DNA of 6,119 bases from Pyrinomonadaceae bacterium (GCA_025929655.1 JAICPV010000157.1:1-6119), one strand, 5' to 3'; counted from the stretch's first letter, positions 1-6,112 are shown. Notes: generated from the letters alone by a model not told the origin. Made by a program: numbers and translations.

Positions 1-567
1 AAAGACGTCCTCGACGGCCTGGCCCGCCGCGACGTTTACGCGATAACGAGTTTTATTTTTGGAATGGATAACGACACCGTCGGCGTCGGTGACCGTACGG
101 TCGACGAGATCGAATCCTGGGCGCCAGGCCTGCCGGTGTTCGGCCAGCTTACCCCGTTTCCAGCAACACCGCTTTATGAGCGTCTGCAAAAATCCGGACG
201 GCTCGAGCGTCCGAAGCACTGGCTCGACTTTGCACAGTTCGTTATGGCCCACAAGCCGGCCAAGATGACTATCGAAGAAGCTCGCCGCGAAACGATCGCT
301 GCATGGGAAAGAAGCTACAGCCCGCAGCGGAATCGCGAAGCGATCGAAGCGATACGCGACGCCCCGATCCAGACCCGTATAAGCCATCTCGCCGCCCGCC
401 TGTTTTTTCGCGGAATCTATTTCCCGCAGATCGGCACCCGCGCATGGCTCCGACTGCTTTTCGCCAATCGCCGCGCGATCCTTTCCCTTTCACGCGAAGG
501 CATAGGTCGCTGGCGCATCGCCCGAAAAGGCCGCACCCGCAAACCCGAACCATTGCCAAGCGCGTAG
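1..567 (+). CDS. B12-binding-type radical SAM protein, C-terminal part (5' end outside window)
   Basis: The frame is open from base 1 to the TAG at 565-567, giving the last 188 residues. The ATG at 64 is internal, because coding-like sequence (KDVLDGLARRDVYAITSFIFG) runs into it from the window edge. Visible residues 18-26 (FIFGMDNDT) are the late radical SAM barrel strand seen in cobalamin-binding radical SAM enzymes of the BchE/HpnJ type. The following segment (residues 50-68, LTPFPATPLYERLQKSGRL) is the family's conserved 'P.PGTPLY..L...GR' region. The remaining ~120 residues are a basic, aromatic, helical C-terminal domain like that of DUF4070-type members. The CxxxCxxC cluster motif and the B12-binding domain would lie upstream and are not visible. 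Such enzymes do radical methylations or rearrangements, often on lipids, hopanoids or tetrapyrroles. The substrate cannot be told from this fragment. No T-rich terminator follows, so read-through into the stress protein gene is possible. Confidence 0.85.
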   Translation, partial: KDVLDGLARRDVYAITSFIFGMDNDTVGVGDRTVDEIESWAPGLPVFGQLTPFPATPLYERLQKSGRLERPKHWLDFAQFVMAHKPAKMTIEEARRETIAAWERSYSPQRNREAIEAIRDAPIQTRISHLAARLFFRGIYFPQIGTRAWLRLLFANRRAILSLSREGIGRWRIARKGRTRKPEPLPSA

Positions 568-677
568 TGGCCTCTATCACCAGGTTACCCGGAATATCCC
601 CAAAAAGAATCTCCTGTCTGCGTTAATATATTTGTACCGAAGACTTCCTTCCTTTTTGCCCAGCACAGGAGGCTTAA

Positions 678-1121
678 ATGAGAGTTCTTTTTGCAACCGA
701 CGGCCAGGAACAAAGCAATGCAGCAATCGCGGTATTTCAATACCTTACGTTAAAGGAAAACGACGAAATAAAAGTTATAGACGTCATCGAAGTTGGTGTT
801 CCGCTCGGCGTAGACATTTATGGAGGCTATCTTCCGGATCAGCAGGAGTTGGAGGATAAAGCGAAGGGCCGCGCCCTTTCGGTGCTTGATAAGACCGCGG
901 AAAAGATCCGTTCGGTTGTGGATAACGAAGGCGTTAATATCACAACCGAGGTTCTCGTTGGTAAACCCGAAAGCAAGATCGTGGAGCAAGCAGAAGAAAT
1001 GAGCGCGAACCTGATCGTAGTTGGCTCTCACGGCTACAAAGCCTGGGAACGGCTGCTGCTCGGATCGGTATCCGACGCCGTGGTTCATCATTCCCCGTGT
1101 TCCGTCCTAGTTGTCCGATAA
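678..1121 (+). CDS. universal stress protein, UspA family, single domain
   Basis: This 147-residue protein has the usual length for one Usp domain. It begins with the first beta strand and conserved acidic residue (MRVLFATDG, D8). It ends with the ATP-binding signature G116-x2-G119-x9-G129-S130 (VGSHG...LLLGSVSDAVV) followed by 'HSPCSVLVVR', the standard last strand. The intact G-2x-G-9x-G-S motif predicts an ATP-binding, UspFG/MJ0577-like member rather than a nucleotide-free UspA. The protein should be a cytoplasmic dimer used in stress or starvation responses; its partner is unknown. The ATG at 678 is fixed by a strong AGGAGG at 667-672, five bases upstream. It lies 110 bases after the radical SAM gene. 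An AT-rich stretch near 621-632 could hold a -10 element, but I see no matching -35. The gene ends converging on the minus-strand gene at 1213. Confidence 0.95.
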   Translation: MRVLFATDGQEQSNAAIAVFQYLTLKENDEIKVIDVIEVGVPLGVDIYGGYLPDQQELEDKAKGRALSVLDKTAEKIRSVVDNEGVNITTEVLVGKPESKIVEQAEEMSANLIVVGSHGYKAWERLLLGSVSDAVVHHSPCSVLVVR

Positions 1122-1142
1122 CCTTTCCGCCGATCCTGACAG

Positions 1143-1176
1143 AAAAAAGCCGGGCCGTGAATGCACGCTACCCGGC
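1143..1176 (-). terminator. intrinsic (rho-independent) terminator of the secreted-protein gene
   Basis: On the minus strand, 37 bases past the TAG of the 1213-1950 gene, a GCCGGG/CCCGGC stem (1171-1176 with 1149-1154) encloses an inner CGTG/CACG stem (1164-1167 with 1156-1159) with a four-base loop. It is followed directly by six T residues (A-run at 1143-1148 on the plus strand). The T-run lies only on the minus-strand exit side, so it serves the leftward gene. The UspA transcript can form the same hairpin but lacks a T-run after it. Confidence 0.85.
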
Positions 1177-1212
1177 GAAATGCTCCCCGCGGAATCAGGG
1201 AGTGAGGAAAAG

Positions 1213-1950
1213 CTATCTTGAAGAAACGAAATTCATGTCGAACATATCGCTGTCCAACGAAAATGAGATCGAGGAATTCGCGAACCGGTTCCGCTTGCTG
1301 CTCGCCGAAAGCGTATAGAAGTGCGTCACTTCCATATCGTGGAATTTGTAATAGCCGAAGGAATTCGTCGTCGCGATGGCGACCTGCCCGGTCGAGTGGT
1401 TCTCCAGCGTAATTACAGCGCCGCCTATCCCCCTACCATTAGGCTGCGTTACGCGGCCGCTGATACTCGCAGGCGCGGCGGTCGGCAGGGCCGCCAGTTC
1501 GTAACAGAAGTCGATGAAGCTGATGTCCTTGTAAGTGCCGCCGTCCGCCGGGCCGGGAGACGTCAGGAAAGTATCGCCCTGCGTGCCGCCGACCCCGCTG
1601 TAGTCGTAGATGTATCCGCCGTCGACCCCGTCCATCGTGCCGACCCGCGTGATCGTGTGGCCGGAAAGGACCGTAAAGTCGAAGGCACTGAGGGGATCGC
1701 CGTCGGGAGCGGCATACATATCCAGTTGAATCTCAATGTCGCCGTCCGTCTTCACCCCATCGGTGAGCTGCTGCTCCTCCAGACGAAACTGGACCGTTCC
1801 GGATGGGCATAGGTTGACAGCCGTTTTATCGAGATGAACAGGTGTGACACTCGCGGCGAACGCGATAAGAACGGCCGGACCGCACAGCGTCAGCGCTCCG
1901 ACGATCGTGATAACTAACGAACACGACAAAAGCCTTGTTAGTGTGGGCAT
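1213..1950 (-). CDS. secreted protein with C-terminal carboxypeptidase-regulatory-like (Ig-like) domain
   Basis: With the start at 1950 the protein has 245 residues. Residues 1-33 form a Sec signal peptide: MPTLTRLL, a long hydrophobic core, and a likely cut after AFAA. Residues ~34-160 are an Asp/Gly-rich beta-type region that I cannot assign to a named family. Its only two cysteines after the signal, C48 (NLCPSG) and C149 (IDFCYEL), could form a disulfide. Residues 162-245 (SISGRV..PNGRGIGGAVITL...TTNSFGYYKF) are a carboxypeptidase-regulatory-like beta-sandwich of the kind that ends many exported proteins in Blastocatellia. No sortase motif, membrane anchor or type IX sorting domain is seen at the end (NFVSSR). 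A role in the periplasm, on the surface or outside the cell, in adhesion or protein contact, is inference. The gene stands alone, with its own terminator and 439 bases of non-coding DNA upstream. The GTG at 1980 lacks a ribosome binding site and would add ten residues before the signal peptide. Confidence 0.8.
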   Translation of the reverse strand: MPTLTRLLSCSLVITIVGALTLCGPAVLIAFAASVTPVHLDKTAVNLCPSGTVQFRLEEQQLTDGVKTDGDIEIQLDMYAAPDGDPLSAFDFTVLSGHTITRVGTMDGVDGGYIYDYSGVGGTQGDTFLTSPGPADGGTYKDISFIDFCYELAALPTAAPASISGRVTQPNGRGIGGAVITLENHSTGQVAIATTNSFGYYKFHDMEVTHFYTLSASSKRNRFANSSISFSLDSDMFDMNFVSSR

Positions 1951-1958
1951 ACTATTTA

Positions 1959-1962
1959 CTCC
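1959..1962 (-). promoter_or_regulatory. ribosome binding site that sets the start at 1950
   Basis: GGAG on the minus strand lies eight bases upstream of the ATG at 1950 (TTTGGAGTAAATAGT-ATG). The in-frame GTG at 1980 has only GGTTCCTGAC before it. This, plus the better placed signal peptide, selects 1950. Confidence 0.65.
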
Positions 1963-2209
1963 AAAGCCGAGATTTGACACGTCAGGAACCGCGCTGAATA
2001 AACGATCAGCGTGTCGCTCGGGGGTGTCGGGCTTAATAGTTGGGATAAAGCTTACTTTTGGCGCCGATGAATTGTCTGTATTGAAAATGACAAAGTTTGG
2101 AACAAATGCCTAAGCTTCCGAGGCCGCGCTAAAAAGCAAACGGCCGCCGCAGGAGTTGCGCCAGCCGACCCTCACAGGTAAACCGAATCGCCGTATGGCG
2201 TACCACAGC

Positions 2210-2229
2210 GCGGAAAAATCTATTTCCGC
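2210..2229. repeat. short perfect inverted repeat (7-bp stem, 6-base loop)
   Basis: GCGGAAA (2210-2216) pairs with TTTCCGC (2223-2229) around AATCTA. Neither strand has a clean T-run directly after the stem; the plus strand has only GATTTT close by. It could be an RNA hairpin in the 3' region of the receptor transcript, a protein site, or chance. Confidence 0.35.
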
Positions 2230-2282
2230 AGATTTTCCATGAACACGCTTTACTGAGGCGACGATCTAAAGATACTGCGGAA

Positions 2283-2321
2283 GTAAATCAAGGATGATCC
2301 GTCGATCTTATTTACCTTGAT
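2283..2321. repeat. nested dyads downstream of the receptor gene
   Basis: ATCAAGG (2287-2293) and CCTTGAT (2315-2321) form an inverted repeat. GTAAAT (2283-2288) and ATTTAC (2310-2315) form an overlapping, competing one. They lie 69-107 bases past the receptor stop on the minus strand. A role in transcript 3' end stability or termination is possible, but no T-run follows, so this is not called an intrinsic terminator. Confidence 0.3.
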
Positions 2322-2389
2322 CCGCCGTTCAGTTCCGATCGCAATTACAACGTACCCTTCAAGGACGAATCGGGCGCCGAGGCACAAGT

Positions 2390-4846
2390 CTATTTAATCC
2401 CGAACGTAGTTCCGATCGTAAACGATCGCCCTCGCGCCGGAGCAAAAACAAACTGCTCGCTATATGCCCTGTTGAAAAGATTCGAGATCCCCAGATTCAC
2501 ATTGAATATGTAACGTTCGTGCCGGAAATAATATCCGCCGGCGACGTTGTGGGTCACGAACCCCGGCTCGGGCCCGCCGTTCCCGCCTTGGTTGACAGGC
2601 CGCAGGAAGGCCGGTGAAAGGCGCGTCTGTTTCGCGACGATACGGACGTCGTAGTTGAAGAAGTACGCCTTTCCGAAATTGTTCCATCGAATACCAATGT
2701 TGGTTCGGTACGGGCTGATGATGTCGAGCGGTTGGTCGACTTCGGTGTTGTCCCCGCGCAGATAGCTGAAGTTCGCGTTCGGCGTGAGGTAGCCAAAGCT
2801 GATCCTTATCGGCGCTTCGAACTCTGCTTCAAACCCCTGGATCACCGCCCTTTCGACGTTCTGTGTTTGGAAGACCCTCAGCGGTCCGGCAAATATCGGA
2901 TCTCCTTCCGAATCGAACGCAGCAACTGTGTTCAAGAAATTCTTATAGCTGTTTCTGAAGTAAGTGGTCGATGCAGAGAATTTCGATTTCGACAACTTGA
3001 TACTGGTATCGAAGTTGATTCCCGTTTCCGATTTGAGATTCGGGTTGCCGACAACGAAACCTTCTGCCGAGCCGGGACCTGTGAAGAAAAGTTCGAAGAT
3101 GTTCGGTGCGCGAAACGAACGACCAATACGGGCGGACAGATTTACGTCCGGAAGCAGTCGGTAAACCGCGCCGAAGTCCCCTGTGAAAGCGTCGTTTGTA
3201 ACGTCCAGCCCCGATTCGAGCCCGCCGATATTAAGATCGTCGATTTGATTCTGTGTTAGGGGAAAAAGGGAGAAGCCGGTGGTCGGCTCAGACTTGGTAA
3301 CGAACCTGTCGAAACGGATGCCGCCCACAAACTTCAGCCGCCCGGAAACTCGAAATTCGTCCTGCGCGAAAACCGCGAAATTCGAAAGCCGCGCATCCGG
3401 GACGCTTTTCGTATTTCTGATGGTCCTGTTGGGCGACGTTGCCGTTGTCGACGTAATGATCGTTCGCTGGTCGTTGTTCCGGTCCTGGAAGTATGACGCA
3501 CCGGCGATAAGTGTATTTCGCCTGCCGAAAGCCCAATCCGATTGAACGTCGAAACCAGTCGTAGCCGTGTCCGTTATCGTTTCGCTGAATTGGTACAGGC
3601 CGGGAAAGAACGGAAGGACCGGACCGACGGTGAGGATATTCGTGAAGTTTCTCTTTTGTTTCTGGTGGAAACCGCTGATCGATAAACGCTGCAGTTGGTC
3701 GGTCAACCCCGCCACGTCGTAACGTGCGCTGAATTTATCGCGATTCGAGAATGGAAAAAATCCCGCGAATACACCAACCAATGTCGGCGAACCTATATTA
3801 GAACCGCGCCGGCGTTCGTAATTAACCTTCAACGTGTTCGTGTCGTTCAGAAAGAACCGGCCGGTCGCCTGCGTGTTGCCGCCGTGCGATTGAGAGTTCA
3901 ATACCTCGCCGTCGGCGGTGATCCCGCCGATCGCAAGGATCTCCGGCGGCACGGCGCCGTCGCGTTTGCCGGTGAAATAATTGTCGAACCGTTCCAGCGA
4001 TTGTGCCACGCGAAATGCGAAGTATTTCCCCGAGCCGTTGAGCGCTATGTTGCCGCGGCGTCCATTCTCGTTCGAGCTGTAAAACGTATCCAGTACTGCG
4101 CCAAAGCGAAAGCCGCTGTCACGTCTAGGCGGCGTATCGCGGGTGATTATGTTTACCGTACCGGCCAGTGCGTCCGTTCCGTAAAGGACGGAGCCGGTGC
4201 CGCGGAGCACCTCGACACTTTCGACCTGCGACAATTCAACCAAACCGGTTTCGATCCCCGATTGGGCGGTCGCCGTGCGGCTGTTATTAAGGCGCTCGCC
4301 GTCCACAAGTATCAAGACACGATTGCTGTCCAGGCCCCGTATCCGCGGGCGAACCTGAAACGCGCCTTCATTCACGGTCGATGTTCCCGGCAGCGTTCGG
4401 AATATATCGCCGACGGTGTTAACCGCCTTTCGTTCGATCTCTTCCCGGCCGACCACGCTTACGGGCACGGCGGTCTCCGAAGCCAGGATCTGTGTGCGAG
4501 TTGCGGTAACGGTTACGCTGGCGTTGACCGGTCCGGGCGTCAAAGTTACGCTTAAGTCCTTTTCATCCGACCCCAGCTCCTTCTCGTATCGGCCAAAACC
4601 ATTTGCAACTACGACGACCTGGATCTTTCCAGAAGCATCGCGCGATTCAAAGGAAAACCTGCCTTCCGCATCGGTCGTCACCGTTTGATCGCGGCCGGTC
4701 TCCGTATTTCTGAGAATGACCGTCGCTCCGGGAACGACCGCCCCGGCAGGATCCCGAACAATACCAGTTATTCTTGGAGTCTGCGCGGCGACAACTGCCG
4801 CTAAGATCAATATAAAAAATAAACTTTGAAAACTATATTTGTACAT
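2390..4846 (-). CDS. TonB-dependent outer-membrane receptor with N-terminal carboxypeptidase-regulatory-like domain
   Basis: With the ATG at 4846 the protein has 818 residues, starting with a clear signal peptide (MYKYSFQSLFFILILAAVVAAQ, cut near A21). Residues ~25-103 (ITGIVRDPAGAVVPGATVILRN) are a CarboxypepD_reg domain. Residues ~110-117 (SVTVTATR) are a plausible TonB box. The plug spans ~120-235, with PRIRGLDSNRVLILVDGERLN (167-187) and VEVLRGTGSVLYGTDALAGTVNIIT (211-235), like the BtuB/FepA/haem-receptor branch. The rest is a 22-strand-type barrel with FRAP at 578-581 and NPNL at 601-604. It is much shorter than the ~1000-residue Oar-like receptors common in Acidobacteriota. The last residues, FTIGTTFGIK, end in Lys rather than the usual terminal aromatic. 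It imports a chelate or cofactor across the outer membrane using TonB-ExbBD energy. Ligand unknown; Fur control points to an iron-related one. No good Shine-Dalgarno precedes 4846. The GTG at 4957 would overlap the upstream gene and bury the signal peptide, so it was not used. Confidence 0.93.
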   Translation of the reverse strand: MYKYSFQSLFFILILAAVVAAQTPRITGIVRDPAGAVVPGATVILRNTETGRDQTVTTDAEGRFSFESRDASGKIQVVVVANGFGRYEKELGSDEKDLSVTLTPGPVNASVTVTATRTQILASETAVPVSVVGREEIERKAVNTVGDIFRTLPGTSTVNEGAFQVRPRIRGLDSNRVLILVDGERLNNSRTATAQSGIETGLVELSQVESVEVLRGTGSVLYGTDALAGTVNIITRDTPPRRDSGFRFGAVLDTFYSSNENGRRGNIALNGSGKYFAFRVAQSLERFDNYFTGKRDGAVPPEILAIGGITADGEVLNSQSHGGNTQATGRFFLNDTNTLKVNYERRRGSNIGSPTLVGVFAGFFPFSNRDKFSARYDVAGLTDQLQRLSISGFHQKQKRNFTNILTVGPVLPFFPGLYQFSETITDTATTGFDVQSDWAFGRRNTLIAGASYFQDRNNDQRTIITSTTATSPNRTIRNTKSVPDARLSNFAVFAQDEFRVSGRLKFVGGIRFDRFVTKSEPTTGFSLFPLTQNQIDDLNIGGLESGLDVTNDAFTGDFGAVYRLLPDVNLSARIGRSFRAPNIFELFFTGPGSAEGFVVGNPNLKSETGINFDTSIKLSKSKFSASTTYFRNSYKNFLNTVAAFDSEGDPIFAGPLRVFQTQNVERAVIQGFEAEFEAPIRISFGYLTPNANFSYLRGDNTEVDQPLDIISPYRTNIGIRWNNFGKAYFFNYDVRIVAKQTRLSPAFLRPVNQGGNGGPEPGFVTHNVAGGYYFRHERYIFNVNLGISNLFNRAYSEQFVFAPARGRSFTIGTTFGIK

Positions 4847-4914
4847 AGAAATTATTAACAAAAACTTTCTTATTTGCTGTAAATTTCGCCTGCGCCCTTT
4901 CGGCTTTACCCGGT

Positions 4915-5862
4915 CTATTTCTTGTCCTTCAAACTCTTCACGGACAGCCGAACCCACTGTACGAGCCTTTCGTCGGGAAGAAGCGCTTGTTTGCTCATCG
5001 TGTAGGTCAGCCCTTCCAGACGCTTCTTGATACCTTCCTCGATCCCGCCGTAAGCGAGCAGCAGCGGAACGATCAACACATTACTGTTTTCGTCCATCGC
5101 GTGCCGCACGACTGCTCGTAATTCCGCCGCTGCTTTCGAACGGACAGGCTCCGGCGCATCGTCGCGGACAGTAAGATATTCGATCCGCTTGAATTTGCTC
5201 TTCGACCTCACCATATCGGCAAGAACGCGCATGTCGGCGAGCCAGCGCCCGTTCTCTTCGTCACCCACAGGGCCGTGAGCGACGATCACCACTACTTCGT
5301 TCTCCGGCTTGCGGCTGATATCAACTGCTCGGGAAAGCAGAATTTCACCGACTAACTCATGAGCGTTCAGGGCCGGCGATATTCGTATAGGGACCGAACT
5401 CTTAACCGGAGTGGTCGGGTCGAATGAATTCTCTGAACCGTGAGAAGCTCCATGTCCGCCGTCCGAACCGTGGCTCATCTTCGCAAAAACTGCCAGTTCG
5501 CGAGGAGCACTGTCTCGCTGTCCGAGCAAATACTCTGTCGAGGTTATGACGGAACTGTGCGAGGAAATGAAAAGTGGAACCGCGATGATCTTCTTGACCC
5601 CACGCGCGGCCAGCTTGTCGACGGCCTGCTGGATGTTGCGCTTGCTTGCCATCCCGAACGCAACCTCGACAGGTACCTCCTTATCGACCGCGGCAGCGAG
5701 CTTCAGCACTTCGTCATTCCAATTCGTTTTACCGCCGTGGGCAAGCAGAACCACACCAAACGGTGGATCGCTATTGTAGCGGACGCCTTCCTGAGAAGCC
5801 GTCGCGAGGGCCAACAAAGCCACGAACGCGAACGCGGCCGCTGTCTTTATCTGTATCCACAT
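4915..5862 (-). CDS. exported two-domain CbiX/SirB-like (sirohydrochlorin chelatase fold) protein
   Basis: The protein has 315 residues. Residues 1-23 (MWIQIKTAAAFAFVALLALATAS) are a Sec signal peptide, unlike cytoplasmic CbiX/SirB. Domain 1 (~35-128) shows VVLLAHGG (H42) and VPLFISSHSSV (H102), matching the two metal-site histidines of class II chelatases. Residues 129-142 (MSHGSDGGHGASHG) are a His/Gly linker with H131, H137 and H141, which may bind metal. Domain 2 (~155-311) keeps VIVAHGP (H196), but at the second site has VPLLLAYGG (265-273), so the second His is lost. Known relatives put Co2+, Fe2+ or Ni2+ into sirohydrochlorin. Here a periplasmic metal chaperone, chelatase or dechelatase role is inference. 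The ATG at 5862 has TAAGG at 5870-5874, seven bases upstream. It is the first gene of a likely operon with the receptor (68-base gap) under a Fur-type operator. A pure metal-binding protein without catalysis is also possible. Confidence 0.87.
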   Translation of the reverse strand: MWIQIKTAAAFAFVALLALATASQEGVRYNSDPPFGVVLLAHGGKTNWNDEVLKLAAAVDKEVPVEVAFGMASKRNIQQAVDKLAARGVKKIIAVPLFISSHSSVITSTEYLLGQRDSAPRELAVFAKMSHGSDGGHGASHGSENSFDPTTPVKSSVPIRISPALNAHELVGEILLSRAVDISRKPENEVVVIVAHGPVGDEENGRWLADMRVLADMVRSKSKFKRIEYLTVRDDAPEPVRSKAAAELRAVVRHAMDENSNVLIVPLLLAYGGIEEGIKKRLEGLTYTMSKQALLPDERLVQWVRLSVKSLKDKK

Positions 5863-5874
5863 ATAAAAACCTTA

Positions 5875-5891
5875 TTGAAAATGATTTTCAA
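5875..5891 (-). promoter_or_regulatory. Fur box (iron-responsive operator)
   Basis: TTGAAAATGATTTTCAA is a perfect 8-1-8 inverted repeat. Its 15-base core (5876-5890, TGAAAATGATTTTCA) matches the classical Fur 7-1-7 consensus TGATAATNATTATCA except for the T-to-A change in each arm. It sits 12 bases before the start codon at 5862, touching the ribosome binding site, and just downstream of the predicted transcription start. Bound Fur-Fe2+ would block the chelatase-receptor operon when iron is plentiful. Zur or another Fur-family member is the main alternative. Confidence 0.8.
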
Positions 5892-5903
5892 CTTCACTAG
5901 TTC

Positions 5904-5932
5904 ACTTTATGTTCGTTTTGATTCCGTGTCAA
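5904..5932 (-). promoter_or_regulatory. sigma70-type promoter of the CbiX-like/receptor operon
   Basis: On the minus strand a perfect -35 TTGACA (5927-5932) is followed by a 17-base spacer and TAAAGT (5904-5909, four of six matches to TATAAT). Transcription would begin near 5897, giving a ~35-base leader that contains the Fur box. The spacing and the overlap with the operator support each other. Confidence 0.6.
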
Positions 5933-6040
5933 ATTTGGCGACCTAACTACTTAGTGTGGGATGATTAATTTAGCTTCACCTGGTTTGCGTCCTGCACCGA
6001 TCGGGACATATCGCAGATCCTGGGCCTATTGTTGTGGCGA

Positions 6041-6068
6041 TTGCATTTTGCCCGCGAAAATGTAAAAT
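6041..6068 (+). promoter_or_regulatory. possible rightward promoter
   Basis: TTGCAT (6041-6046) and TAAAAT (6063-6068, five of six matches to the -10 consensus) are 16 bases apart on the plus strand. The -35 is weak and no start codon with a ribosome binding site is seen before the window ends. It could drive a divergent gene beyond the right edge. Confidence 0.25.
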
Positions 6069-6090
6069 CTTTAGAAGTTAATCCTACTCT

Positions 6091-6112
6091 CGCGTTCGCT
6101 ATTGGAAACGCG
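6091..6112. repeat. inverted repeat near right edge
   Basis: CGCGTT (6091-6096) and AACGCG (6107-6112) are separated by ten bases. It would lie in the leader of a rightward transcript from the possible promoter at 6041-6068. It could be an operator or a hairpin, or chance. Confidence 0.25.

Larger units (their letters stand above)
1951..2389. other. non-coding stretch between the receptor gene and the secreted-protein gene
   Basis: No reading frame here looks like a protein. The stretch must hold the promoter of the 1950 gene and the 3' end of the receptor transcript. On the minus strand the TTGTTC and TTGTCA hexamers around 2089-2103 are possible -35 elements, but no convincing -10 sits at the right distance. 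Two small dyads are listed separately. I recognise no tRNA, riboswitch or insertion sequence end. Confidence 0.5.

Noticed and set aside
269..580. 103-residue minus-strand frame opposite the radical SAM gene
   Set aside because: The plus frame is a clear radical SAM C-terminus. The minus frame is Arg/Gly-rich shadow sequence.
1143..1176. Terminator for the UspA gene (plus strand)
   Set aside because: The hairpin exists on both strands, but the plus strand has an A-run before it and no T-run after it.
1321..1812. 163-residue plus-strand frame opposite the secreted-protein gene
   Set aside because: The minus strand encodes a signal peptide and a recognisable CarboxypepD_reg domain with a terminator. 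The plus frame is low-complexity Arg/Val/Ala sequence with no start signals.
2081..2100. Possible second Fur box (TTGAAAATGACAAAGTTTGG)
   Set aside because: It matches only the left half of the operator. The right half is not an inverted repeat, and it lies 130 bases from the nearest start.
3695..4555. 286-residue open frame on the plus strand opposite the receptor gene
   Set aside because: It is fully antisense to a well-recognised plug and barrel sequence, has Arg/Ala/Val-rich composition without family features, and has no ribosome binding site. It is a shadow frame.
4847..4957. Longer receptor start at GTG 4957
   Set aside because: It would place 37 mostly charged residues before the signal peptide and overlap the chelatase gene by 43 bases.
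2390..5862. Assignment as a btuB-cobalamin or hem-haem operon
   Set aside because: The plug type and chelatase neighbour make both tempting, but the ligand residues are not there to decide, and a Fur operator does not discriminate. No gene symbols were given.
5440..5946. 168-residue plus-strand frame opposite the chelatase gene
   Set aside because: It overlaps the CbiX-like gene and the Fur/promoter region on the other strand and resembles no protein.
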